A stretch of DNA of 64,000 nucleotides, taken from contig JBAIAC010000018.1 of assembly GCA_037349315.1 (NCBI GenBank), positions 5,456,001-5,520,000 on the forward strand. The letters are read 5' to 3'. Positions 42,366 through 55,174 of this stretch are shown here, in pieces. The notes under the pieces were generated by a model. It was not told where the DNA came from and did not search any database. It saw only the letters and a list, made by a program, of their open reading frames with translations. Position 1 is the first letter of the stretch, and the number at the start of each line of letters is the position of its first letter. The position numbers and the translations under genes were made by a program. This stretch comes from Chelydra serpentina. Taxonomy: Eukaryota > Chordata > Testudines > Chelydridae.

Positions 42366-43984
42366 CTATGTGAAAGAGTCATCACTTTCCACAATGCGGC
42401 ATCTGAGATATCACAGCAATTCCCAGTGCTAACAGTAGGAAACAACTGTGCTATTTCAGGCACCAGTGTGATAAGTGTGGATGAATGCTGAGTTTTTAAT
42501 GATGAGCACTACAAGTGCTAAGAAGGCCAACTATTATTTACACAAGGGGCTTATTGTATCAGCCATGGGTTTTGCAGCTTTTGAAAACTGTCTGATCATC
42601 TGAGCCAGACTCAGTGCAGTCAACCTACCTAATGATATATCGCGTAATACTCCATGTTGTAGTTTCCAAAAGATATGCAATACGCACACATCTTTTCAGT
42701 CCCTAATTTGCCTCACAGAGTCCTAGGCAAGTCTCTGTTGCACTCATTTCAAACCCTGTCAGCTATTTTCAGTTCAGATCCATTGCTCACCTGAATTCCA
42801 GAGGCTACATGTCAGGTGGAGGACCAAAAGAGATATCTGTGAAAAAGGAAACCAGCTATACAAACCTCCCTTACTGCTTACTAAGAAATGGCATCACATC
42901 TCTGTGGAGAGGCGGGGGTCTTTGCCTTGATCAATGGCTCTATAATGTCAAAGAAAAGTGAAAGTGGAAGCAGAGAATAAACAAATAAAATCTCTCATAC
43001 AACTTCAATTTTGTAACCATGACACTGAACGCCAGCCGAAAATGTATGATGAAGAAAGGGGAGGATTACCTTGTCATGTTTCTACTTACATCATGCAGAC
43101 ATGAAAAGATACAATTCTTATGATTTGTTACAGATAATTTACTTCATAGACTCTCAGCAAATGTCTCCTAACTTGAAAAAAATCCCTTCACAAAGTCATC
43201 AGCGTGCATACATCTTATTACAGAAGCCCCCAGACTGAAATGCATGCATTCTGATTACAGGAACTGGTATGCACATGTGTCATTTTAGCTGTTTATAGCC
43301 AATCTCTCATTTAATACATTTCATCTGCCAGTTTTTGTGCATTCTGTCTGCTTTACTGGCTCACTGTTTAAGTCTTTCTCTATAAATCACTCTGATCTAT
43401 AAACCACTTTGTCATCTTTTTGTTTCAGAACAGATGTACAGTAAGTAAAGGATGCTTCCAAATAGGAAAGAAAACAAAATGCAGGCTGGAATAAATATGG
43501 AAATTGCAAAGAAACAAAATTGTTTTGTTATTGCTAGCTGGTAGCATGGTAGGAAGTTAGCACTTCTAAAATGAGAGAGAATATTAAAAAGATGAAGCTC
43601 CTCAGGTGAGCATCAGATGTGAACATTTGTATCTTCCTCTTGATAAACAAGTAGAGGCAATAAGCTCGAGAGCCCATCTTTTAGAGACTGCTGTGCAATA
43701 GAAGCCACCAGGAGGAGTTCCTGTTGAATCCTTCTGCAGCGGCTCCTGGGATATACACACTGCAGTGGCAGTTCTGCAACATTAGCAGGGGGTGCGGCAT
43801 GTGCTTTCCTCAGCACTAGGTCAGCTCTGAATAGAGACCAGGGCTCTGCCTCATCTTGCCCATCCCCACCCCCCTTTGCAGATTCTTGTGCCACCATTGG
43901 CTGTGAGCAAGCACTACAAGTCACAGCTACAATAAGAAGGGGCCCAGTGTGTACGGAGGAGACTTCTGTCAACCTCCTTTGCGC
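42366..43984. other. No feature seen
   Basis: Noncoding. The minus-strand ORF of 160 codons at 43,613-44,095 overlaps a hAT MITE and shows no known motif. Confidence 0.5.
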
Positions 43985-44107
43985 TAGAGTGATCAGACAG
44001 CAAGTGTGAAAAATCGGGATGAGGGTGGGGGGTAATAGGCGCCTATAGAAGAAAATGCCCCAAATATCAGGACTGTCCTTATAAAATAAGGACATCTGGT
44101 CACCCTA
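43985..44107. mobile_element. hAT MITE (TAGGGTGACCA family), copy 2
   Basis: The ends TAGAGTGATCAGACAG and CATCTGGTCACCCTA are inverted repeats. The core GGGTGGGGGGTAATAGGCGCC matches the copy at 8565-8688. The flanking duplication is imperfect (TTTGCGC and TTTGTGC). Confidence 0.85.
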
Positions 44108-44369
44108 TTTGTGCCCCTGCATAACATGATGCCAACCACACTTGAGAAAATGTCTGGTTTTATTTGATACTGTAGGAAAGAGTTCTCCAGGCTGCCCAGA
44201 ATGAAATTTTTCTGGATTTCCGTTATATTATTAGGGTTGGCATTCTGTCATTAACTAAGGTACAGTATTTACTGCCAGGACTCTTATGGGGATGGCTTAC
44301 TTTCACATTACAAACAGAGTCATGCTGACCCAGAATGTGAAAATATCTATTACCATCTTAGTGAGTGGA

Positions 44370-44730
44370 CAGGAACGTAGGACTGCCCATACTGGAATAA
44401 ACCCAAGGCCCATCTGATCCAGTATCCTGTCTCTGACAGTGGCCAGTACCAGATACGTCAGAGTAAGGTGTAAGAACCTTGCAGTAGGCAGACGTGGAGA
44501 TGATCCACCTACATTAGGTCTCATCCCGGTCTCTACGTCTTAGAGATCAGCTTAAACCCTGAAGCTGGAGGTGTAATATCTCTTTCAAAATTATAACAAC
44601 TCTGGATAGTCTTGTTATCCATACAAATGCCCAATCCCTTTTTGAATCTTGTTAAATTCTTGGCCTCAAAACTTCCTGCGGCAGTCAGTTCCACAGTCTA
44701 ATGACTTGTCATGGGAAAACCATGTCTTGG
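44370..44730 (-). mobile_element. Old CR1 LINE 3' fragment (third subfamily)
   Basis: The segment has the blocks 'gcccatactggaataaaccc', 'ccatctgatccagtatcctgtctctgacagtggccagtacc' and 'tttttgaatcttgttaaattcttggcc'. These are typical of a further sauropsid CR1 3' end and lower ORF2 in reverse orientation. Confidence 0.75.
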
Positions 44731-44799
44731 CCAGTTGTGGTTGTTATTCACATTGTGCTCAAGTGTAAATTCAGACATTGAGAGCCAGAAGGTGAATCC

Positions 44800-46030
44800 A
44801 GGAGGAGAGCTCACCAAAAGTCTGAATTTACTGTTCACAGGAAATTACAACATTTTGCCATTTTATTTCATTCCAATTCAGAGCAAAACTAATTTTTTGA
44901 AAATTTCAGCAAGCCAGAAACTCCATCAAAATTCCATTTTGGAAACACTAACCCCTGGTATTTCAAAAACAAAATATGCTCCCTGGGACCAAGGCAGATG
45001 CTGAATGAAATTGACATAACATGTCTGTCAGCCTCAGGGCTGCTATTCAGCCCTGAGCCCAATGAAAGTGACAAGAATCACATCAGTTTCAGTCAGCAGC
45101 CACCAGGGCTTCAAGTGTCTGTGGATTTAGGGCAGCCCGGCCATGTGAACTGCCCTATGGCTTTCAGACTCCCAGTTCAGCTGGGTTCCTGGGCTGCCTG
45201 ACTCCTGGGGCAGCTTGCTCACCAGGCTGAAGGAGTCAGGCAGCTGTGGGGCCAACTAGCCCAGGAGTCTGGAGCACCTGAGATCCCTCCCCTGTCCATA
45301 TGACCAAGCTACTCTGGAGCTGCAGATTCTGCAAGCCTGTCCCAGGACTTCTGAGCTCCTTGACAGGGATCCTGGGAGACCCGAGAGCCCTGGCTCAAGC
45401 CAGTATTCTCAAGGCTTCCAGGCTCCCTGTTGCAGAGCCAGAAGCTGAGCCCTGGTGAGAAGCCAGGCACCCAAGCCCCTCTGCAGGGAGCCCAGTGCCC
45501 TGCCTGTGGTTCATTTGAAGCTTTTGAACCCTCTGGGAAACATTTCTGACCAGCTGTATATCAGCAGCTGATGCCCAATCCCTGTGCTAATCATTACTCT
45601 GTATTAAGAACATTGTCCCTTCCAAACCTGGTCAATAAGAATCTCATATCATCCAACAGACCTTTATCCACTGCCACACTAGAAACAACTCATGTGCGCT
45701 TAATGTTAAGGATACAATTTAACATAAAACCAAGGGAATTCTGAGAATTCCCAGTCACTGGGAATAGATAGAAACAGCTTACTGGTTTCTGCTGCTCAGT
45801 GCTGATTTTCCTCTGTGCACCATTCACTCCTTCCCAGGACTAGGATATTACTGCCTTTAGATGGCAGACTGCTGCTGAGAAAACTACTTTTGGAAAAAGT
45901 TACTTTGCAAAGATGCACATTTTGAGGCTCTCCTCGCTGGTTCTCACCAGAGACCTAAGAACCTTAATTCTAACCTAGAGTTGCAGACAAGGCTGAAAAT
46001 CCATCCTTAATTTACTCCACTGGGCACAAA
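44800..46030. other. GC-rich repeat-like stretch, no gene
   Basis: The part 45,030-45,560 has repeated 'ctgggctgcctgactcctggg' style text and resembles the core of 29,637-30,125. The remainder is unremarkable. Confidence 0.4.
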
Positions 46031-46102
46031 GGGCCTGGTTCAAAGCTACTTAAGGTCAATGGGAGTCTTTCCATTAACTTTAATTGGCTTTGGATCTGGA
46101 CC
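46031..46102. repeat. Fossil palindromic repeat, about 70 bp
   Basis: GGGCCTGGTTCAAAGC on the left mirrors GGCTTTGGATCTGGACC on the right, and 'ggtcaatggga' mirrors 'tccattaactttaatt' around the centre. Confidence 0.6.
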
Positions 46103-47004
46103 AGATAGAGTTCCGCAGCAGTAACAGAAAAGCCAGTTTAGATAATCTTGTGATACTTTAGGCATAATAGTGTGGCATAAATGCAGAATTTAATCTGCAA
46201 CTTTCAATTTTCTTGCTATTATTTTAAGTCAAACTATTAATATTGTTTCATTGCATTTTTGAGAGATTTGATAATAGGGTGCCAGCTTTTTCAGGTCTTG
46301 CATCATGTCAATGGACACATTAAGATTTAGGTAAATTTCTTATACTTTTGTTCTTAATATTCATTCATATCATATACTACATTGACTGCTTTACAAATAT
46401 TTTTGTATTAGTCAAGCTTTATTATTTGGTCTTTGAGAAACTGATGAAGGATGGATGTGCCAAACGAGATGTATAATGGAATGCCACATATTGTGTCAAA
46501 ATAAAGATGCATTTAATATCTTCAAACTGTGGACTGGTAACTTCACACATCTATAATTTTCCCAAAGCTGTGTTTGTAGACCCTTTTGTTATTGTGTTGG
46601 CTTTTTGTTTAGGATAAGATTATTTTTCTACTCTTTTTGTTTGGTCATTTTTCTAAATTAATATATTAGAAAAAAATATAAGAGGTGCTTGTCAGAAAAC
46701 TGACACATGGTTTATAGCCCTTTGTACTTTTGTCTCTACGTCTACTTAAGAAACATTTTTGGTATGATATATAGGAATTTCATTGTATAACTCCCATTAA
46801 TGTTAAAGAGAATCATGGAAAAAATTCTACACAGTGCACTGAAAATTTAACCCTAGCATGAGTCAGAAAACAGTCCTTTTCATTTTAAAGTAATATGAAA
46901 GGTAATGAGAGACTTTTAAACGAGATGCCATTGGGACCATACTAATCTACAGTCCTACTGCATCTGTGGACAACCTTGATTTCATGGAAGAAAACATCAG
47001 AAAG
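46103..47004. other. No feature seen
   Basis: AT-rich noncoding sequence. Confidence 0.5.
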
Positions 47005-47007
47005 TTA

Positions 47008-47304
47008 GGGTAGGTCTACACTTACGCGTCGCATCGGAGGCGTCGGATCGATGTTCTGGGTTCGATTTATCGCGTCTTGTCTAGACGCGATAAATCGAAC
47101 CAGGAAGTGCTCCCCCGTCAATGCTGGTAATCCTGCTCCACGAACGGAGCAGGCAGAGTCGACGGGGGAGCCTGCGCGCCGCGGTGTGGACCAGGGGTGA
47201 GTACTTTTAAGTTCGAAATAAGATACTTCGACTTCAGCTACGTTATTCACATAGCTGAAGTCGCGTATCTTACTTCGAATTTCGGGGCTAGTGTAGACCA
47301 GCCC
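47008..47304. mobile_element. Harbinger MITE, TTA target duplication
   Basis: The ends GGGTAGGTCTACACTTA and TAGTGTAGACCAGCCC are flanked by exact TTA at 47,005-47,007 and 47,305-47,307. It has the same internal hairpins as the copy at 30,243-30,528, with most bases identical. Confidence 0.94.
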
Positions 47305-47451
47305 TTAGAAACATGTGCAAACTTTGTTCCACAGATTAAATTTAGTCCAAGTAAAGAGACACTGAGATACTGAAAAGAGTAAATGAAAAACGACATTCCT
47401 TAGTAATAAGATACTGATACTTTTGTCTTAAAAATGAAAAGTAAGGGTCAC

Positions 47452-48152
47452 TGTAGCGATGTCAAGACTCACCCGTGCGGCACCTCCTGCTGGTCTTCTG
47501 GGAATTAGCTCTTTCCAGTCTTTGGAGCGCCCTCTGCAGGCCGGTGTCTCATCTGCCGCTGGCCCCATCCCCTCCCGGACCTTGGTGCCCTTTACCTCAG
47601 GGTTCTGTCCCCAGCAGTACCCCCTCAGTCTGGGTCTCCCCTCCAAGGGAACCCTCCACCCTCTAAACCCAGCTTGCCTCAGTGGCTACTGCCAGTCATC
47701 ATCTAGCCCCCGCTCACTGGGGCAGACTGCAGTCTGTAATGGCCACTCATCATTGGCAAGGGGTTAGGACCTGCTGCCTTTGCCTATCCCCGAGCTGCCC
47801 CTCTTCAGCCTCAGTATCTTTGTGGGCCTTTAACAAGGCCTGCAGCCTGGGGGTTTACCAGGCTGAAGTTCCTCAGCTCCTCTTGCTTTCCCCCAGCCCT
47901 ACTCTACTTCAGGTACCTTGCTCTCAGACAGCTAGGCCCTCTCCCTCCAGGGCTAGAGTGAGACTCCTCCAGCTCCTGGCCCACAGCCCTCTTAGCAGGG
48001 CCAGCTGGGCCCTAATTGAGCTGGCCCCAGCTGTGGCTGCTTCCCCAAATCAGTCTAGGTTTGCTGCTTTCACTCCTTTTCCCCAGGCACAGCCCCCTCC
48101 AAGGCTGCTTTTATCCCCTGTTCTGCGGGAGTGGGGCAGCCGCCCCACTACA
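47452..48152 (-). mobile_element. Candidate solo LTR, minus orientation
   Basis: On the minus strand the element starts TGTAGTGGGG and ends CATCGCTACA (TGTAG/CTACA ends). A TATA-like GGGATAAAAGC lies about 45 bases from the start. The flanks GTCAC (47,447-47,451) and GGCAC (48,153-48,157) match at 4 of 5 positions. The plus-strand ORFs of 102-160 codons over it are composition artefacts. Confidence 0.7.
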
Positions 48153-49003
48153 GGCACTAGATGACCTACTCTTCTCCTTTGCTACACTACATTCTTTCTA
48201 TGGCTGGGGACAGTTTTCTGAATCTTCTGCAGATAATGTAAACTTGCACAAAAACAACAGGCTCTGATTTTCTGATACAAAATTGAAATCAGAAGTATTA
48301 AGAGGGGATAATTTTCCTCCTCTCCTTTTCTCCTTCCAAAATGGAAAACAAAGAATTCACCTGAAGAAAACATTGTGAGAAATATGCTTAGTTTGAGCCG
48401 TCATTGGACGCATGTCTGAAATCAAAAGCTCTTCCAATTCTGGTACTGAAAACCAAATTTTTGTCTTATTTACGGCAATTTATATGCAGAGGGATACCAC
48501 TGGAAGCAATGGAAGCACTTCTGATTTACAACGATGTAAGAGATCAAAACCTGGCCCTAATGCACTCTTGATAGAAATGTTCTTAACCTGAATGCAAGAC
48601 AGTCCACATGAGTCATTTCTTGTAAAACGTCTGTGAATCTAATACTTCATTGGAGAGGTAATTATTGATGTTAACCCCACCCCCAACATATTGTGCTGAT
48701 AGTTCTACCAGTGAAACTCCATGTGGATAGAAAACAATTAAAAAGCCAATCATACTACAACCGTGGCAGCCTCGTGCTTCTGAATAACCATCTTAATAAT
48801 AATATCCATATAGCACTTCTATCACTCCATGGAACATGCCTCAAACAAATCACAATGCTCTCCAGTAATTCACGCAGCAATGAAAGTGAGATGCCTGCAA
48901 AAAACTCTCAGGTAATCCCTGTGGAAGTTGGTAGAGGGAATTTGGATGCAGGCCTCTATATGAGCAAGAGTCAGGCTAACTCTAGCTGTGATAACGTGAG
49001 ATT
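48153..49003. other. No feature seen
   Basis: Noncoding sequence. Confidence 0.5.
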
Positions 49004-49348
49004 TGTAGAAGCGGGGATTGTGTGAGGCGAGGGGGAAAAGAACTGAGAGAGGCTACTGTGACCTTGTATTAGATAAGAATAGAATGTAGACCATAACAGA
49101 AATTGGTGAGGAAAACAAGATATCAAGAAAGAATATGTACAAACAAACTGCAGTTGTTGATCATTACTGTATGTAACAAAAGATATAAATGCTTGCCTTA
49201 ATTGTTTATCTTTTGAGAGACCTGCCTAGGAGGGGGAAACCCTGTGTCCTAGTGCACTCTCTCCCTCATGTGCAATTGCTTGAGTTAATAAAATGTATCT
49301 GCCTTGCTGCACCCAAAGAAAGAGTGAGAACTCTGTTTTTCTCCAACA
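49004..49348 (+). mobile_element. Candidate solo LTR, plus orientation
   Basis: The stretch runs from TGTAGAAGCGGGG to TTTTTCTCCAACA. It contains a TATA-like AGATATAAATGC (about 49,181) and a poly(A) signal in GTTAATAAAATG (about 49,284), followed by a U5-like stretch. No target duplication could be identified, so the left edge is uncertain. Confidence 0.65.
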
Positions 49349-50639
49349 TCCCTTAATATCTGGAAACAGGTTGGCTGAGGTCAACATATTTATACATAAA
49401 AGGTCAGATTTTGAAAGAGAACTTCCATGTTTGGGGACATGATTTTGTCCCCCAAAGTAAATTACACCCATACATTTGCCCTCACCAGGTATTTGCACTT
49501 TTCTGGGCATTTCATTGTGGATTCAAAACTGTGCCCACAAAAATGGAGGCCAAGTTGAATACTCAGGGCTCACATTTTACTTTAGGCCCTTACTCACATT
49601 TGGGGCCTTTCTAGAAAAACGGTGGCAGGAATCAGGCTATTCCTGAATAGGGAACAGATGGGAGAGCTTGCCAGCACAGTGTGCAACAAGGGCAGTAGTG
49701 CCTGGAGCTATTCAAGCCTGGCATGGAGCAGCCATTTCTGCTACATCAACAGCCAGCATTGATCTGAATGAGAACACCAGCTCACGCAGTAACAGTCAAG
49801 GAACTCGAGAGAGGAGCTGAACTCAGCCTAGTAATTACTTGATTACAAAAAGGAAAATATCACTTATGGAGCAAGATGTCCTCACTGAACTGAGAAACAG
49901 GCATACTGGCCTCTGTAGGAATCAATTAAAAAAGCTTCAATATTTGCTTTTCAGACACTGTGAGATACCCAGTGGTAATAAGCTCTTCTTGCTCTTGGCT
50001 ATTGCTAGACATGCTGTATCCATCTGATGCAGTGCAGGGTCCTTTTTCCAAGAAAATTTACTATCTTTTATCTCTGGAGCCCAAGTCAATTGAAGTCAAA
50101 ATACTAAGCTAGTCAAACTAAGAGGTCATACTGTATGTCTGCTCAGTCCACAGCAGAACAGAGAATAATCTTAAGTACCTCACAAAGCCTCCGAAGGTGC
50201 TTCTCCTGCTATCCAAAAGCCCCACACCAATATGCCCAGCCTCCAGCCACTTTGTGCTGAAAAGAAAGGAAAGGAAAACAGAGCCTAATCACTTGTGAGG
50301 CTAGTGTGGAAACAGATCTACTGCCACATTTATGGACAGTATATTCACAACACAACAAGTGCCTAAGAAATAAATTCTACTTTGTGTTCATTTCATTATT
50401 CACTTAAATAGATATTAAGCTATTGGAGCATGTTATGCGGTGTTGCTTTTGATTATAGCAATGAGGACTGCGAGAAGAATCCGTTTGTTTCTCCAGGTTG
50501 AGGTTTTGATTCTTTTGTGAACTGTGTCACATTCAACCTTGCAATTAATTTTGCCCTTGATTGATTTCAGTGAAAGTTATGCATAAGCAATCCGTGGAGC
50601 CGCACATGTGCAGAGCCAAAGGCAGAGTTAGGCCTTTAC
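49349..50639. other. No gene seen
   Basis: Noncoding sequence; 49,400-49,610 has weakly self-complementary ends and may be another fossil hairpin. Confidence 0.45.
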
Positions 50640-50765
50640 GGTGGGATTTCCAAGAATGCTCAGCAGTGGCCTAACTGCTGTCATTGAAGTCAACCGGAGT
50701 TTTACCATTGACGTCAACAGGGAGCAGAGTTAAGTCAATGCTGAATGTTTTTGAAATTGCCACCC
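50640..50765. repeat. Fossil palindromic repeat, about 125 bp
   Basis: GGTGGGATTTCCAAGAATGC and CTCAGCAGTGGCCTAACT on the left mirror AGTTAAGTCAATGCTGAATG and TTTGAAATTGCCACCC on the right, meeting at 'ggagttttacc'. Confidence 0.7.
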
Positions 50766-50800
50766 TTTATTTGCAAGGGTTATACTTAATATGTCTTCCC

Positions 50801-51151
50801 ATAGACTCATAGACTTTAAGATCAGAAGGGACCATCATGATCATCTAGTCTGACCTCCTGCACATTGCAGACCACAGAACCTCACCCACTCACTCCTGTA
50901 AAAGACACCTAACCTCTGGCTGAGTGACTGAAGTCCTCAAATCATGATTTAAAGACTTCAATTTACAGAGAATGCACCATTTATGCTAGTTTAAACCTAG
51001 AAGTGACCTGTGCCCCATGCTACAGAGGAGGGGGGGGGGGGAAACCAGGATCTCTGCCAATCTGATCTGGGGGGAAATCGCTTCCTGACCCCACATATGG
51101 CGATCGGTTAGATCCTGAGCATGTGGGAAAGACCCACCAGTCAACATACTT
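50801..51151 (-). mobile_element. CR1 LINE 3' UTR fragment (older subfamily)
   Basis: Begins ATAGACTCATAGACTTTAAG and carries the same ordered blocks as 20,116-20,569, with a G-run near 51,030. Confidence 0.87.
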
Positions 51152-52959
51152 CCATGTTATGATGACAATGTTTGTAATATAACAACTCACGTCTGTAGTC
51201 CACGTGGGATGCAATTTCATCACAAATCAACAGATGACAGTGAGGAAAGCCAGAAATTTCTTCTCAGGGAATGGGGGAGAAGGGAGGAAAGAACCAATAA
51301 ACTTGAGCTTACAGTGGTTTCTCAGCGCAACATGATGGACAATCCACCTGCTCTTTAGCTCTTAGAATCTTACATATTTGCACCACGTCCTTTCCCAAGA
51401 TTATCATCTAGAGACAAAAATCTGCCCTCAGGTGCACTTGCAATACAAAGTGACCTCAACAAGAGGTGCATGTGACTCTGAGGGCAAATTACAACCCCCA
51501 GACCCTCACATGGCTGTAGCCACTCACATGGTGCATCATCCTAGTTACTCTCTTCTGTGCCTTTTCCCGTTCCACCAGCATTTCCTAGAATGTAGTACTT
51601 CAAATGGTGCACAATGCTCTAGGTGCAGACTCGTCATCTCACGGTGCAGAGCAGTTAAGAGCCATGCTTATTGTGTGTGTGGCTCAATACGTCTAATGGC
51701 CCAGCCTAGATGGCATCCTCTGTGGTTCACCCTGGATCCTCAGGGAAGTTATAACCTAGCTACAATGCTGCAACTAAAGGATCTACACCGCACAGCAAAG
51801 AAATGATCTTTAAAAGCCATTTGACAGGAGATAGGAAAGAGAAGGGAAAACTGAAACAAAATTGGAAAAAAACATTTGTCAATGATACCTAAGATGTTTC
51901 AAAGGGCTAAGCAAAAGCACCTCATTGAGCATGTAGCCTTCTGAAATTTCCCAGGAAAGCGAATTCAAGGTGGCAGACACACAACACAGACAGACAGTTT
52001 CCAGCAGACAGAGTGGGATCATTGGAGCAGCTGCAGCAGTGGAAGAGATGAAGGAGTTGTGGCCAGTGGGACACACAGAACTGCAGTTATACGGCATTTT
52101 TTTCTTGGGAATAGCAGCGAGTCCAACCCAGGCAAAGGTCTCCATTCTTAGGGCTATGCGGTGGAGGTCCATTCTTGGTTTCTGTATCTGAGATCACCAC
52201 AAGCAGCCAGTTACTGCAGTGTATCCAGAGTTGATGAGGCAGAGAAAGGGAGGATAAACAAGGGCTTTGTTCTGGGGTTCCTGGAAGATTCAGTTCTCAT
52301 AGATGGATGGAAGATTTGAAGTGTTGTGTCTGGTGTGCGGGTAAGATCACAGGTGCTGAGCAAACATTTAGATGCAAACTCTGGTTGTTACAGACTGGAT
52401 ACGCAACTGGACAGTATTATATAAAACTTAGGTGAAGGAGCTGTGATGAATTAACTACATCTACTAGCAATGATTATGGTCCATCAACCAGCCCACAAAT
52501 TTTGTTTAGGTAGGGATCTTGCCCCTACCATACATGTATCCATCTGTTCCCTTGCTCAGTCTAAAATTATGAATTTCATAACCTCCCTTCCTAGTGAAGA
52601 GGACGGATTTGTGGGGAATTGGATATTATCTTCTAAGAAGATGAACTTTGAGACTGCCCTACCTCTGGTCTGATCCCTTCAGGATTTTGTCCCAACTCTT
52701 ATACAATGATTGACTCTGAGGTTGCTCTACAGGATACTGTAAGCTTGAAGACAGGTATTACCCAGAACTAATACATTAACTGTAGCATTTAATTTGACTT
52801 AAATAAAAAGAATTAGGCCACTAACTGGTCTGCCCTTCTTAACATATTTAACAGATGCTTCAAAAAAAAAAATCAAAGTCTTTGCTGAGCCAAGTTTCCT
52901 GTAATCAATCAATCAATCAAATTGCTGAAAAGAACTCTTAAATTCTAGATGGACTTTGC
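51152..52959. other. No feature seen
   Basis: Noncoding; ORFs of 97-142 codons (51,378-51,806 and 51,879-52,172) have no recognisable domain. An AATC tetranucleotide run lies near 52,904-52,920. Confidence 0.45.
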
Positions 52960-53089
52960 TTTTGTGGTCATTAGTGTTCTGTGATACAATTTTAATAATA
53001 TTTTAGTTGCTTTGAATGCTTATTTGCCTCCATAAGGATACCCCTATTATAATGAACCTATATGGGTAGAGTTAGAATCTCTTACTAAG

Positions 53090-53335
53090 ATGTTGACTGG
53101 AAATTATCTAGCAGCAAATTTTATTCTTTTAGGTTATTTTAATGCTCGATTGGGTGAGGAAGATAAGGAATTGTTAAATCCATCAAGTAATACATTCAGT
53201 GATGGGTTGTGTGTCCTTCCCCCAAGGAATTCTAAAGATAAAGTAATAAATTCAGCAGGCTGGAAATTTTTGGCGATTTTGGACAGATTTAGGCTGGCAG
53301 TTCTAAATGACAGAAGCAGTAAGGGAGGTGCATGA
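53090..53335 (+). pseudogene. LINE endonuclease remnant
   Basis: An 81-codon open stretch covers the middle of an AP-endonuclease domain: ANFILLGYFNARLGEED, then KDKVINSAGWKFLAILDRFRLAVLNDRSSKGG, the usual order before the C-terminal SDH block. The Asp of the GDFN motif is Tyr here, and the frame closes before the last catalytic block. It is the best-preserved part of the decayed LINE, about 1.2 kb upstream of the reverse-transcriptase remnants. No host endonuclease would be this fragmentary. Confidence 0.75.
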
Positions 53336-55060
53336 TTGATTATATTGCAGTTCCAATTTTAAGTTAGCTTTTTTTTAAAAAACTTTTCAGTGGACCTTAA
53401 ATCTGATAGGGACCATCAACTGCCCCTGGTTCATTTCCCCACCACCTCATTATGTCAGTTGATCCTTGTTGAACAGTATCTCACTTCTAATTTTGAAGCC
53501 TTATAGGCAAGGCAAATTAAATAGAATCTATTGGTTAAATCTAAAATTAAAGAAAATCTCTCTTGTGGTTATTTGCTAGGGTTAAAAAAATCAGGTTTTT
53601 GATCTTAGTTATGCAAGTCTGTCCCTTGATGTAATTAACAATAGTACACATCAATTACAGCTTGATCTAACTACCAGAAATAGTTATTCTTTCCCTTGAA
53701 ACATAAAATAATTTGATATGAAACATAGTTTTCATCATAAAAACGGCTATATATTATGGCAAGGGAGGTCAGGAAAGCTAGCTCACAGGATTCCATCCAT
53801 AAGCTAAACTCCATCCAAAAGCAAGTTAATTTTAGAAAGCTTTATAAAAAATTGTTGAAAGGAAAAAGAGTCAGAACATCAAATGGCATAGTTGAAGAAA
53901 TTCGAATCTGCTTCTAAAATGACAAAATTCTGTACCTTTTTAAAATTGGTAGCAATGGGTTCTGAGAAAATCAGCAGTAATATTGAAGCTCACTCGCCAA
54001 ACATATTTGGGAGAAAAACTTTTCTGTACTTTATAATGATAGGCCATGTATTAACTTTTTGGCTTTGGTAGCTTCCATTCCTTCTTCCCTTCCAGACAGG
54101 TCTGCAGAATCCAGTGAGGAAGTAAAATTTTTAATTGATCAACAGTCTTCTAGTAAAAAGCCTCGCCCCCCTACCCCCCTGCACAAATAATTAAGGAGAA
54201 CATTGACTGGTGGGCACCTGTTTTAGTTAAACTTTTCTCTACTATAAACAATACAGGGATTTTCCCCTCAGGATGGTTTACCAGTATTATCATTCCACTT
54301 TCTGAAAAAGGAGATAGGAATGATCTACGGAATTACTGCCCATTTAGTTTATTGGGCATTGCTTTAAAAATTTACATTTGATATCTTTTGGAGAGACTAG
54401 AGGACTGGGCAGGGGAAAGTAATTTATTTGCTGGTTTCTGAAATGGCCATTCCACTACAGATAGCTGCTTTATACTTTCTTGTCTGATCTAAAAATGTGT
54501 GTCTCCTAAGGGGGAAAACTGTATGCAGCTTTTATTGGTCTAAAATTGGCCTTTGATTCTATTCATAGGGACCATCTGTGGGACAAATTGGAGATTGCTG
54601 GAATAAATCCCCAGTTTACTTTTTCTTTTAAGAGCTCTTCACAGTGGCCAAGATTAGAATAGGTCTGGATGGGGAATTAACTGATGCCATTCCAGTTAAA
54701 AGGGGTTTAACAGAGCTGTCTTTTAGCCTTTTTTCTTTTTAATTTTTAGATCAATTATGTTATTTTAGCATTAAAAGGCATTCAGTATTTTCTCCCTAAA
54801 ATCATGAATCACCCGGTGTCTGTCTTCTTATATGCAGATGATACAGTTTTACTTTCACAAACACCTTTGGGACTGAAGCATAAATTAAAAACTGTCAATG
54901 GGAGGGCCTCTTGATAAATTATTCTAAACTCAAGTAATTGTTTTTAGGCCGAGATGGAGGTTGCATAAATGAAGGATCGATGGGAAAAATATTGAACAAG
55001 TTAGTTCTTTCCCCTACCTGGTTACTCTGTTTCTTACAAAATGGTCTGTGGGGTAAACAT

Positions 55061-55174
55061 ATTCAGGTAACAAAAGAGAAGGCCTCAGATTCAATGCAAG
55101 CTGTGCTACAATTTATCTCGATTCATGGGGGCAATTTAATTGCACCAGCCCTTATCGTGTTTGAGGCCAAGATA
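55061..55174 (+). repeat. 114-bp duplicated segment, source copy
   Basis: Part of the decayed LINE's C-terminal region. It matches 56,535-56,648 at 111 of 114 bases by eye. Confidence 0.9.

Noticed and set aside
43613..44095. 160-codon minus-strand ORF
   Set aside because: Its first part is the hAT MITE at 43,985-44,107, and the rest lacks any motif.
47459..48164. ORFs of 102 and 160 codons
   Set aside because: They fall within a C-rich LTR-like sequence, with no conserved motif, and overlap each other in different frames.
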